From positions 5,275,614 to 5,339,613 of the forward strand of contig NW_024725489.1 of the NCBI RefSeq assembly GCF_018991925.1: DNA of 64,000 nt, given 5' to 3'. Below the pieces are notes generated by a model that had not been told where the DNA came from, made no database searches, and worked only from the letters and a program-made list of their open reading frames with translations. The translations under genes were made by a program, and so were the position numbers. Positions within the stretch are counted from its first letter, which is position 1, and each line of letters starts with the position of its first letter. The DNA is from Homarus americanus (lineage: Eukaryota > Arthropoda > Malacostraca > Decapoda > Nephropidae). Positions 1 to 11,700 of this stretch are shown piece after piece.

Positions 1-185
1 CACACAAACACACACACAAACGCCTTATCTTGCTATTATTGAGGGGATATATCTAATTTATAGTGGTCATGTTATTGTTTTGGGGATATACGTGAGCATG
101 TGTGTGTGTGGACATAGTGTTCATACTTATATACTGTATATGTTGCAGTTAATTCTCAAAATAAACCAAACAAGAAGGCAGGGTG

Positions 186-2298
186 TCAAGGGTGAGGTAG
201 ACACAAGGAAGTATAAGTACCGAGGTAAGGGTGTTGAGTGAGGGTATGGAGGTTGAGGGAGGCCCCGGTATACGCCAACACCTGCTTGTGGGAGCCTTGG
301 AACCACCTGCCCCGTTGCACCGCCTTCGTCGCTCGCCCAACACTCTGTACAGAACACCACCAATCTTAATACATGCCCAGCTTAACACAATCCAGTTTAA
401 CACACTCCAGCTTAACACACGCCAGCTTAATACACTCCAGCTTAACACACGTCAGCTTAATACACTCCAACTTAACACACGTCAGCTTAATACACTCCAG
501 CTTAACACACGTCAGCTTAATACACTCCAATTTAACACATGCCTGATGAGTAAACACCCCAATGTTACTTGAGTTAGGTTAGGTTGGATGAGTCTGACCT
601 GTAGACACCCCCAACACCTGTGAAGGTTACCTGTAGGTCAGCGAGGACTATGATTGCAACACAGAGGGTGGTGGTGGCGTGATGGTGATGAGTGGTGGTG
701 AAGATGGTGTGTGAGGGCGGAGGTGTGGTCAGGAAGGTGTCCAACTCCCACACCTGTCTCACCTCCTCCAGGCTCTTCACCACCGCCTCCACCAGGTTTC
801 CGTAGGGTTCCACATACAACACCACCTGGAGATAGGTTTGTTTACATCGGTTACTGTATAAAGATAAGGCGGTAATAGTGTGTACTGCGTTTAGTATACA
901 ATAGTTTCATTTAGTTCGTCTGAAAGATTTGTTCCATACACCATAACGCTACTTGTAGGGATTAGATTAGATTTATATTAGATTGGGTTAGGTTAGTTTA
1001 GTTTAGTGTTCGATTAGGTTAGCATGAGGTTAAATTAGTTCTAGGTTAGACTAAAGTAGGTTAGCATGAAGTTAGATTAGATAAAGTTAGGCTCGGGTTT
1101 GGGTGGTTGTTCTTAAGGTGAACTAAACTATAAGGTGAATTTTCCTGTAGACCTTTAATTTGTTCACTACTCCAGGGATCGTAAGGTAAGTTTTCCCCCA
1201 CCACTGTATATGTTTTCCCCCACCACTGTATAAGTTTTCCCCCACCACTGTATAAGTTTTCCCCCACCACTGTATAAGTTTTGTCCCACCACCGTATAAG
1301 TTTTCCCCCACCTCTATAAATTTTCCCCCACCACTGTACAAATTTTCCTCCACCACTGTATAAGTTTTCCCCCACCACTGTATACTCTGGCTACGTCTGG
1401 ATCACATTAACACCCGTATCACATAGAATGGCAGAGATATTTAACCCTGAGGCTCTATAGTCTAGCCAGCTGCGATATTTTATCCTCACACGAGAAGAAA
1501 AAAACAAACATTTGAAAATTCTCCCAAACTGCTACAAAGAGGAACACAATAATATACCTTATGACAGCCAGCTAAGTGATGGGTCACGGCGTCTGAGATC
1601 ATGGCGGCCACCTCTTCTGCAGGTGGTTCCTCGACGTCCATTCGTATAACCGAATTCCCCAGAGGACCCATCCCATCCCCGTGTTCCAGAATCCCAGTAG
1701 TGTGAGATATCCTTCCTGGGATATCCCGTCTGGGTCTTAACCTGCCCCATGCTGGAGGTATTCTCGCTGACTGGAGCACTTCGTCGAGATCTCCGTCAGC
1801 TTGTTTATAGGTGATGCTATTAATGGAGGATTGTGGTAATGTGTGGTGGGTTTTGTTTTCGGTGTTTTCGGGTAATAATGTCAATGGCTCTGTAAGACTT
1901 GGATCACGCCTTGTTTGTGGGTCCTGAGTCACCCTGGTCGACGCCATGATAGAAGCTGATTGTATGTTTGTCTTAAGGACCTTCTGCTGGTCTCCTAACA
2001 GGTTTAGAGAGTCCTTAGTTGATGCCTGGTTGAATACGGTGGAGTCCTTTGGTGGTGGCTGGTTGAGTACCGTAGAGTCCTTTGCTGGATTCTCTCTAAT
2101 GTGGTGGGCGTGGAATGTGGTTTTAGCGAGTTTGTGGTAGAGTGTGGCGGTGGTGGTGTGTGGGAATGTGGTTGTAGTCGGACGGTAGTTGTGGGAGTGT
2201 GTGGTGATGGTGGTTTGGTGGAGTGTGGTGGATGAGGTAGGTTGTGTGGCTGACTTCTCAACCATCACCACCCCCAATGTCAAATACACTGCCAACAT
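186..2298 (-). CDS. Putative secreted/membrane protein, three-exon minus-strand gene model
   Basis: The model reads leftwards: exon a 2312-1558, exon b 825-631, exon c 344-186. All junctions are GT/AG and both introns are phase 0, giving 247 + 65 + 52 codons and a stop at 186-188. The proposed start at 2298 opens a short hydrophobic stretch (MLAVYLTLGVVMV) that could be a signal peptide. A Ser/Thr-rich region follows, then an ordered segment ending HHLAGCHK that joins exon b's VVLYVEPYGNLVEAVV. This join resembles the N-terminal region of crustacean ionotropic receptors, but that is a weak impression from memory; no ligand-binding domain or pore is present, so the gene may continue past the left edge or be a fragment. 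Exon c is the least certain. The first intron (825-1558) holds a 22 bp tandem repeat. I do not firmly recognise the family. Confidence 0.35.
374..545. repeat. 15/30 bp minisatellite
   Basis: A dimeric 30 bp unit alternates two 15-mers of the type CACTCCAGCTTAATA and CACGTCAGCTTAACA, about six dimers. Open frames on both strands here are repeat translations, not genes. Confidence 0.9.
631..825 (-). CDS. Exon b of putative minus-strand gene
   Basis: The exon is bounded on the minus strand by acceptor ATCTCCAG|GTGG and donor CTACAG|GTAACC and is exactly 65 codons in phase 0. It begins with an amphipathic segment (VVLYVEPYGNLVEAVVKSL) and ends with a His/Thr-rich run and a hydrophobic CVAIIVLADLQ. 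It joins exon a in phase. Confidence 0.4.
1190..1381. repeat. 22 bp minisatellite in intron
   Basis: About eight to nine copies of a 22 bp unit with core TTTTCCCCCACCACTGTATA. It lies between exons a and b of the putative minus-strand gene. The preceding 960-1090 is degenerate GGTTAG/TTAGAT-rich sequence. Confidence 0.9.
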
Positions 2299-2312
2299 CC
2301 TTCGACCTCCAC
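1558..2312 (-). CDS. Exon a of putative minus-strand gene
   Basis: On the minus strand a T-rich tract and acceptor (TTTTATGTTACAG) precede 2312, and a donor AAG|GTATAT follows 1558. The frame is open throughout (about 250 codons) with Ser/Thr/Pro-rich composition and few low-complexity breaks. A 755 nt open frame bounded by both splice signals is better than chance, but no homologue is recognised. Confidence 0.45.
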
Positions 2313-2348
2313 CTGTAACATAAAACAACACCAATAATAATAACAACA

Positions 2349-2349
2349 A

Positions 2350-2403
<54 letters not shown>
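2349..2403. repeat. (TAA)n microsatellite
   Basis: Near-perfect TAA/AAT run of about 55 bp just upstream (in minus-strand sense) of exon a's acceptor. Confidence 0.95.
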
Positions 2404-2404
<1 letters not shown>

Positions 2405-3151
2405 GCTACTAATTAGTCCTTCAATCCCACAAGACTTCAAAGTAAATAAACTCATAATGACTGTACTGCTTAGTGCTTACCATTACTTATATTATCTGCA
2501 CTGTTACTGTATGTATATGTTGCATACTTCCGTGGTAAGTTGGCAACGCTGCAGTCAAGGTGTTGTAACTGAGGGATGGTGGAGTGAAAAGGGCTCAGAG
2601 AGGAAAGTGGTACCACTCTAGACATAAAGGGAGACCCAATTTTTATGAAAAACCAATGTTCATAGTTAACGAAAATGGTAGGGGGAGGGCATCTGTAAAA
2701 CATAACCTGAACTTATTTTTCGGTTATTGCATCGAATACGCTGTCGGTTGGGTCAGTTGACAGAATACACCTATTGGCATATCTCGGAGACCAGAAACAT
2801 GATTTTGGTATGATATATAGTTTTAAGGATGCCTTATTCAATGGACTAGCTTTCATGACCTCCCAAGGTAAAGGCCATACGTCAAATTTAAGGTCAATCC
2901 TTTGAATACGATTTAACTTATAATGACTTATCCCCTTGAATATGATGACCTGTCTTAATACCTTCAATATGATGACTTAGCCCAGTAGAGTACGATAACT
3001 TAACCAACTAGAGTACGATAACTTAAAACATCACTCTTCAAATATCTGAATTTGGCAAAGAAGACGCCTCAATGAATAGCTATAACAATAATTCGTCTAC
3101 TCTCTCAACGATATTTATTAAGAAAAACATTTATGGGATTTTTTTAGTCGT
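2404..3151. other. Spacer, no gene recognised
   Basis: Unique-looking AT-rich sequence. Short internal near-repeats of TAGAGTACGATAACTTA occur at 2985-3025. No supported exon, RNA gene or transposon end was seen. Confidence 0.5.
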
Positions 3152-6100
3152 GTACCGCGTCACACGGAAAAGGTCTACCGTGTCACAAGGAAGAGGTGTA
3201 CCGCGCCACAAGGAAGTGGAGTCACAAGGAAGAGGTGTACCGTGTCACAGGGAAGTGGAGTCACAAGGAAGAGGTGTACCGTGTCACAGGGAAGTGGAGT
3301 CACAAGGAAGAGGTGTACCGTGTCACAGGGAAGTGGAGTCACAAGGAAGAGGTGTACCGCGTCACAAGGAAGAGATGTACCGCGCCACAAGGAAGAGGTG
3401 TACCACGTCACAAGGAAGGGTGTACGCGTCACACGGAAAAGGTGTACAGCGCCACAAAGGAAAGGGTGTACCTCACAAGGAAGAGGTGTACGCGTCACAC
3501 GGAAAAGGTGTGTGCAGCCACAAGGAAGTGGAGTCACAAGGAAGAGGTGTACCGTGTCACAGGGAAGTGGAGTCACAAGGAAGAGGTGTACAGTGTCACA
3601 GGGAAGTGGAGTCACAAGGAAGAGGTGTACCGTGTCACAGGAAGTGGAGTCACAAGGAAGAAGGTGCCGCGTCACAAGGGAAGAGATGTACTGCGCCACA
3701 AGGAAGAGGTGTGCAGCGTCACGGAAGAAGAGGTGTACCGTCACAAGGAAGAGGTGTACCCAGCGTCCAAGGAAGAGATGCCAGCGCCACAAGGAAGGTG
3801 TACCGCATCACAAATGGTGTGCAGCCTCCTGAAATGGTGTACCGCGTCACAAGGAAGAGGTGTACAGCCACAAGGAAGGTGTGCAGCGTCACAAGGAAGA
3901 GGTGTACAGCGTCACACTGAAATAGGTGTACCGCGTCACACTGAAATGGTGTGCAGCGTCACAAGGAAGGTGTACCACGTCACAAGGAAGAGGTGTACAG
4001 CGTCACAAGGAAGAGATGTATACGCGTCACACTGAAATGGTGTACCAGCGTCACACTGAAATGGTGTACCGCGTCACACTGAAATGGTGTAGCAGCGTCA
4101 CAAGGAAGGTGTACCGCGTCACAAGGAAGAGTGTACCAGCGTCACAAGGAAAGAAGGTACCGCGTCACACTGAAATGGTGTACCGCGTCACACTGAAATG
4201 GTGTGCAGCGCTCACAAGGAAAGATATGCCCGCGCCACAAGGAAGAGGTGTACCCGTCCAGGGAAAAGATATGCCGGCTACAAGGAAAGATGTACAGCGC
4301 CACAGGAAGAAGGTGTACGCGTCACACTGAAATGGTGTACAGCGTCACACGAAATGGTGTACGCGTCACACTGAAATGGTGTACCGCGTCACAAGGAAGA
4401 GGTGTACCACGTACAGAAGAGGTGTGCAGCGCCACAAGGAAAGATGTACCACGTCACAAGGAAGGGTGTACCACGTCACAAGGAAGAGGTGTACAGCGTC
4501 ACACACTGAAAAAGGTGTACGCGTCACAAGGAAAATGTACCGCGCCACAAGGAAAGATGTACCGCCACAAGGAAAGTGTACCGGCCACAAGGAAGAGGTG
4601 TACCTCGCCCAAGGAAGAGGTGTACCGCGCCACAGGAAGGGTGTACCGCTCCACAAGGAAGAGGTGTACCACGCCACAAGGAAGGAGTACCGTGTCACAA
4701 GGAAGAGGTGTACCTCGCCACAAGGAAAGGTGTACCGCGTCCAAGGAAGAAATGTACCGCGTCAAGGAAGAAATGTACGCCTCACAATGAAGAAATGTAC
4801 GCGTCACAAGGAAGAAAATGTACCAATGCACAAGGAAGAGGTGTACCCGCGTCAAGGAGGAGGTGTACAGCGTCACAAGAAGAAATGTGCACGCGTCACA
4901 AGGAAAGAAATGTACCGCGTCACAAGGAAAAATGTGCCGCGTCACAAGGAAAAGGTGTACCGCGTCACAAGGAAGAGGTGTACCTCGCCACAAGGAAAGA
5001 GGTGTCCCGCGTCAAGGAAAGAAATGCCGCGTCACAAGGAAGAAATGTACCGCGTCACAAGGAAGAAATGTGCAGCGTCACAAGGAAAAGGTGTGCAGCG
5101 TCTGAGAAGGTGTGCACGCGTCACAAGGAAGAGGTGTGCCTCGCCACAAGGAAGAGGTGTACCTCGCCACAAGAAGAGGTGTACAGCGCCACAAGAAGGG
5201 TGTGCCGCGTCACAAGGAAGAGGTGTACAGCGTCAGAGAAGAAAATGTACAGCGTCACAAGGGGAGAGTGTACCGCGTCACAAGGAAGAGGTGTACCGCG
5301 TCACAAGGAAGAGGTGTACCGCGTCAGGAAGAGGTGTACCGCGTCACAGGAAGAGGTGCTGCAGCCACAAGGGAAGGTGTACCTCGCCACAAGGAAGAGG
5401 TGTACCGCGCCACAAGAAGAGGTGTACCTCACGTCACAAGGAAGAGGTGTACGCGTCACAAGGAAGAGGTGTGCCGCGTCACAAGGAAAAGGTGTACCTC
5501 ACACAGGGAAGAGGTGTACTGCGTCAGGAAGAGGTGTACCGGCGTCGAGAGGTGTACCCGCGTCACAAGGAAGAGGTGTACCGCGTCACAAGGAAGAGGT
5601 GTGCACGCCTCAAGGAAAGGTGTACCTCGCCACAAGGAAGACGTGTACCTCGTCCAAGGAAGAGGTGTGCAGCGTCACAAGAAGGGTGTGCAGCGTCACA
5701 AGGAAGGTGTACCTCGCCACAAGGAAGAGGTGTACCGCGTCACAAGGAAGGAAGTGCGCGTCACAAGGAAGAGGTGTACCTCCCACAAGGAAAGGTGTAC
5801 TCCTCGCCACAAGGAAGAGTGTGCCCACAAGGAAGGTGTACCTCGCCACAAGGAAGAGGTTACCTCGCCACAAGAAGAGGTGTACCGCTCCACAAGGAAA
5901 GGTGTGCAGCGTCGGAAGAGTGCCTCGCCACAAGGAAGAGGTGTACCTCGCCACAAGGAAGAGGTGTACCGCGTCACAAGGAAGAGGTGTACCTCGCCAC
6001 AAGGAAGAGGTGTACAGCGTCCACAAGGAAGAGGTGTACCGCGTCACAAGGAAGAGGTATCCTCGCCACAAGGAAGAGGTGTACCTCGCCACAGAAGAGG

Positions 6101-7801
6101 TGTACCTCGCCACAAGGAAGAGTGTACCTCACCAAAGGAAAGAGTGTGCACCACAAGTAAAGTGTACCTCGCCACGAAAGGGTGTACCTCGCCAGGGAAG
6201 AGGTGTACCTCGCCACAAGGAAGAGGTGTACCTCACACAGGAAGAGGTGTACCGCGTCACAAGGAAGAGGTGTGCCCTCGCCACAAGGAAGAGGTGTGCC
6301 ACTCACCACAAGGAAGAGGTGTACCTCGCCACAAGGAAGGGTGTACCTCGCCACAAAGGAAGAGGTGCACTGCTCACAAGGCAATGTGCAGCGCCACAAG
6401 GAAGAGGTGTACCTCGCCACAAGGAAGAGGTGTACCGCGTCCAAGGAAGAGTGTACCTCGACACAAGGAAGAGGTGTGCCTAGCCACAAGGAAGAGGTGT
6501 ACCGCGCCACAAGGAAAGGGTGTACCTCGCCACAGGAAGAGGGTAATACGCGTCACAAGGAAGAGGGTGCGCGTCTAGAAGAGGCGTGCAGCGTCACAAG
6601 GAAGAGGCGTGCCGCGTCACAAGGGGAGGCGTACCGCGTCAGAGAAGAGGTGTACCTCGCCACAAGAATAGGTGTACCCGGCGCCACAAGGAAGGAGTCA
6701 GCCGCGTCTGAGAAAAGAGGTTATCCGCGTCACAAGGAAGAGGTGTACGCGTCACAAGGAAGAGGTGTACGCGTCAAGGAAGATGTACCTCGCCACAAGG
6801 AAAGGTGTACCGCGCCACAAGAAGGTGTACAGCGCCACAGGAAGAGGTGTACGCGTCAAGGAAGAGGTGTTCGCGTCCAAGGAAAGGTGTACGCGTCAGG
6901 AAAGATGTACCCGCCACAAGGAAGAGGTGTACCCGCGTCACAAAGGAAGGGTGTACCTCGCCACAAGGAAGAGGTGTACCGCCACAAGAAGAGTGTGCTC
7001 TCGCCACAAGGAAAGGTGTACCTCGCCACAAGAAAGGTGTACCGCGTCACAAGGAAAGTGTACCTCGCCACAAGGAAGAGGTGTACCGCATCACAAGGAA
7101 GAGGTGTACCTCGCCACAAGGAAGAGTAATGCCGCATCACAAGGAAAGGGTGTGCAGCCACAAGGAAGGGTGTACAGCGCCCAGGAAGGTGTACCTCGCC
7201 ACAGAAGAGATGTACCTCGCCACAAGGAAGGTGTACCTCCACAAGGAAGGTGTACCGCCACAAGGAAAGGGTGTACCTCGTCACAAGGAAGGTGTGCGCC
7301 ACAAGGAAGAGGTGTACCTCGCCACAAGAAAAGTGTACCGAGCCAGAGAAGAGGTGTACCGAGCCACAAGGAAGGGTGTACCTCGCCACGAAGAGTGTGC
7401 CTCGTCACAAGGAAAGGGTGTACCTCGCCACAGAAGGGTGTACCGCGCCACAAGGAAGAGGTGTGCCGCGTCACGGAAGAGGTGTACCTCGCCACAAGGA
7501 AGGATGTGCAGCCACAAGGAAGAGGTGTACCTCGCCACAAGGAAGAGTGTACTGCGTCACAAGGAAGAAATGTACGCATCACAAGGAAGAAATGTAACCG
7601 CGTTACAAGAAGAGGTGTACCTCACACAAGGAAGAGGTGTACCGCATCAGGAAAAATGTACGCGTCACAAGGAAGAAATGTACCGCGTCACAAGGAAGAA
7701 ATGTACCGCGTTACAAGGAAGAGGTGTACCGTGTCACAGGGAAGTGGAGTCACAAGGAAGAGGTGTACCGCGTCACAAGGAAAAGTGTACCTCATCACAA
7801 G
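3152..7801. repeat. Large 23 bp satellite/minisatellite array
   Basis: About 4.65 kb, roughly 200 copies, of a 23 bp unit with core GTGTACCGCGTCACAAGG followed by GAAGAG. Two main variants, CCGCGTCAC and CCTCGCCAC, are interspersed, with CAGCGTCAC as a third. At 3215-3360 and 3525-3650 a longer 39 bp unit containing GGAAGTGGAGTCACAAGG is repeated, and one copy of it returns at the far right edge (about 7725-7765). At 3830-4380 a local variant with CACTGAAATGGTGTACC dominates. Frequent one-base indels shift the frame. Long open frames in all frames are artefacts of the repeat. Confidence 0.97.
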
Positions 7802-7989
7802 GTAAATATGTTCTTCGCCTCTTCTAATACATTATGGTACTACTACTTACTACTTTGCTGGTACTCGGAATCGAGTATGACGATCATCCAGCTATGATAC
7901 AATGATATGATTGATATGAGTTATTAGGGATATCACCTAGGTTGGTGAGTTTTGAGGTGACTAAAGAGATCGATACGGGACCGGCAGTG

Positions 7990-10900
7990 TCGTTCACATT
8001 CGTTGCACATGTGGAAGGCTCCATCTACTGCGGGAGGGGCGGTGACAGCGTCTTTCAGCGTTGATAGCCTACATCTTACCTCGGTTTGCAGTCAGGCTAA
8101 CTCCCGAAGCATTGTACTGCTGTATGCGGTGCTGCTTCGCGTACGATGTGGAGTAATCATCTCCCAGGTGAGGTCGTTGGCACTTTCGGGTTTGTCTTGA
8201 GACTATCCATACCTTTTCAGTTGCCCGCCGGCGTTACGTTTACTATACGTTAGGTGACTGTAATGGCTACTGACAGTCTGTTGTCGGGCGGATAACATGG
8301 CCGGTCAACGTGGTTGTTCATGTGGATAATGGTGGCAGCGATGCTCCTACAGTTGGTGTCCTTAAGAATACTACTGGTTTTGTTCCTCTTGTCTTCCCAG
8401 CGAACTCGGAGGTTGGAACATGAACTACGTTGGTGAATTTCAAGTGCCTTGAGGTGCCTCCTGTATGTGACCCATCTCACTGCCATATGTGGGGTAGGGA
8501 GGACCTGTTTTCGATACTCACATGCAGCTGTAGATAATTCAGCTCCCTACAGCTGAAGGAAGACACGATTCGAGTCTGCCAAGGCTTGAGATGCACATCT
8601 GATCCGATGCTGAATCTCAACGCTGTCGATGTCTTAAGTGGTGGACGAATTGGGAGCCGAGATACCGAAAGTGAGCAACATTAGAGGTTAGTGTTGATAA
8701 GCTGGATGGATGGTAGGGTGTGTCTGGACTCAGGGCAGGTTGAAAGAGAATCTAGATGCCGTATATTCGCCTCAAGGCGAAGTGTGCACTCGCAGCATCT
8801 GCGTGGGTGTTGAGGATCTCCTGTAGGTCGTGTTCGAGTGTGAGCAACAACAGAATTGAGTCGTCTGCATACTGAAGTTTGGCTAATGGGAAACTGCGAC
8901 ACCTTTGTTCTTGCCTGGAGTCATCTTATTTTGAAAAGACCCTTCACCGGTACTCCATGTTCACCCTTTGACTAAATTGGCACTAGCACGAGTAGAAGGC
9001 AGCCAAGAAGATGGAGAAGGAGTTGATTCTAATGCACCCTTGTTTTAACCCTGTTTGGATGAGAAGAACTCAAACTAGGTGCCGTTGTGGAACACTGCCG
9101 TTCATGCCATCATGGAGTTGCCTCTCAATGGTGATTTGGTGGCAGCCAAAAAAAGAACTGAGGTCCACCAAAAGAGCCCTGTTGACTGGTCGAAAGGCCT
9201 TGGTTGGAGTCGATGAAAACCATGTACAGTCTGGCTGTTCTCTGCACTTTTTCTGTATCTGGTGGGCAGCAAAGATCATGTCAGTGGTGCCATGTGATGT
9301 CTAAAACACGCATTTAGATTCTGGGGAGAAGTTTTCCGCCTCAGGAAGAAAGTTTGTTGGAGGACTCGAGTGAAAATCTCTTGCCAGCTCTGAGGAGAGC
9401 AGTGAGATCCATGGTAGATTGCCACAGTCTGACGGTCCTTTTTCTTGCTAAATATTGACAATAGGCATCTTTAAAAACTTGGGGGATTCCTCATACTCAT
9501 ATATTCTCCAGGAGAGGTAGAAGATGGCGCTACAATGGCAAGAAGTACTCCTGCTTTATACACCTCGGCTGGGAATCCATCAGGCCCTGAAACTTTGTTA
9601 TTTTTATCTGTTTTGATGACAGTAGCTACCTCATATAGGATGGAGGGATAACTGAAGTGGGTCAGCTCTGGATTTTGAGGACCTGCTACGGTGGTCGGGA
9701 CATCGACATCGGTGTTTCAGTTGAGCAATGAATGGTAGTGCTCTTTCCGGCACTGGAAGGCGCTGTCTATTATGAGAAATATTGCAAATCCAGATATGGC
9801 GGAGGCGCTGCTCACGAGTAACTGGCCCATAAAATGTTTCAGTGAAATGAAAAATTGCGCATCAGCGCTGATCTGCAAGTTGTTGTGCTTCCGCGAATTG
9901 TTACCGTGATCTTTCTTTAGATTACCAAAGTTCGCTGGGCTGCGCTTTCTTCTGTGCGGAAGTATCAGCTTTGATCGATCCGAGACTGAGGTTGTTCGCA
10001 GTCAGTAAAAGCGAAATTTATCATAGATAGGTAACTTTGATTGCTGGGTCATTTTATACTAAGAACCAGTCCTGAGTGTATTCTTCCCAGGTCTGCTTGA
10101 GGTCTCTCTGCAGGTTTTATCGCGTAATATTAAGTATCATTGACACTGCAATTCACGATATTTACTGTTGGGTTGTTTATAAGCCCATGTTCAGGCTACT
10201 CTCTGAAAGCATGTGCTACCGCTGGATCCTCAGGCAGCCAAGTATCAATGCCTCTTCTGGAGGCTTACTGCCTTTGCCTTTGGGGCGATGTGGTAGAGAG
10301 CTTGGATCAAACAGAGTGGTGATCCAGTGTCACAGTGGTCTGAAACCACACATAATGGGTGATGAGGACATCAGCGATCTCTTTCTGACAATGATGTAGT
10401 CAGCCAGAGATGCCAGTGTTTGGATTGTGGGTGTTGCCACAGACGCCAGACATGTCAGCCTGCCTAAACAAAGGTATTGGTGATAAAGAGTGAGGTTGTG
10501 TGCAGCACACTTGTTGTGAGGAAGGTAAGCCATTGGGATTACATACCCACAAATCCATTTCTCCCTATGGTTCCCTGCCAAATGTGCGCATCTCTGCCAA
10601 CTCTGGCATTGAAGTCGCCAAGGAGCACAACCTTGATGTCATCCTCTGCATTCAGTAATGGGGCGTATGCACTGATGAAGAAGGCATGACGTGAGTGATT
10701 CAGTGGGACTCGAAGTGTTATGAGGCACTCTTTGATCCCATTAGGCATTTTAGTTAGCCTGTGTAGGATGCGTTGGCGGATGACAAAGCCAACTCCATAA
10801 ATGCGGTTTCTCTCCGCAGCAGGCTTACCCTTCCAGAAGAAGGTGTAGCCAGACTCCCGTTATGTGAGTTGGCCCTCATCTGGGAGCTGGGACTCACTGA

Positions 10901-11700
10901 TGGCTGCTATGCCGATGTTATACCTCGCCAGCTCTTTCGCCACAAGGGCAGTTCTTCTTTCAGGATGAGCATTTGTGCCAGTATCCAGAAGTGTCCTGAC
11001 ATTCCATGCAGCGACCATAAAAGGTTGTATGGTTTATTTTTGTTTGGATCTGTGATTTTGGTTGTGTTTTCGACAGCATAAGGATGACCTTACTGGGTGT
11101 GGTTGCCCAGTCAGGTTGGGTTTTTAGGCAGGCTATGTTTAGGGCACCTTTTCTAGCCCCTTCCCAATGTGGGGTGAGCAGAGTGGCTCCCCAAAAGGGC
11201 TGCTCAGTCGCACAGACAGGACCGGATTGCACTGCTGCCTAGATCCCAGTGCATAAATGACCATCTTATCTGTCCTGCCCATATGCAGAGTTGTGACTAG
11301 AAACTCCTGTCATCTCTGCCTGTCCCCATCGCTTCTCGTCCATCGCCATAGGGCTTTTGGGGTATAGGGGTTTTGATGATGATGAGAGGTATGATGAACT
11401 GGATGATGGCTGCATGTGAGTTGATTTATGTGGTGAAGCAGGAGCGCAGGCTGCACCCATACATCTTGGCTCTTCCTTTTCCTGATCCAGTGGTGCAAGT
11501 GTTGCAATGACTGGGGAGAGGGAGAGTTGCAATGGACTGCCGTTAGCCCAGTTTGTTGGGGTTCGCCTTAGTAGCCTGTCCATCAGGCATTGCCTTCATC
11601 CGCCGGTGTAGGAGTTGGGTTTCCATGGCCCACCTTTTCCGCCTACACCGCCGTTGGGGTCTTGTTGGAGCTCTAGAACCATACCTGCCTGATGCGGGGT
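7990..11700 (-). mobile_element. Decayed LINE (non-LTR retrotransposon) with endonuclease and RT
   Basis: Reading leftwards, the 5' region near 11000 encodes the start of an AP-type endonuclease (AAWNVRTLLDTG at about 10985-11030). A GDFNARVG motif lies near 10600-10625 and DYIIVRKR near 10360. Reverse transcriptase follows: an LTKAF-type block at about 9190-9280 with IERQLHDGMNG, then an intact YADD box at 8860-8871. A C-terminal segment with TYRRHLKALE and RWEDKRNKT lies at 8290-8480. Stops and frameshifts break every domain, so it is a pseudogene copy. The endonuclease is of the kind annotated in many animals as craniofacial-development-protein-2-like (RTE/BovB type); clade assignment is inference. 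The 11100-11700 end is probably its 5' leader and resembles no host gene. Confidence 0.85.

Noticed and set aside
342..545. CRISPR-like regular repeats
   Set aside because: These and the other arrays are gapless tandem minisatellites in a eukaryotic genome, with no unique spacers and no cas genes.
3072..7897. Very long open frames (up to 635 codons) in several frames and both strands
   Set aside because: They are translations of the 23 bp satellite. The same peptide words recur in all frames, and no splice or start signals are distinct from the repeat.
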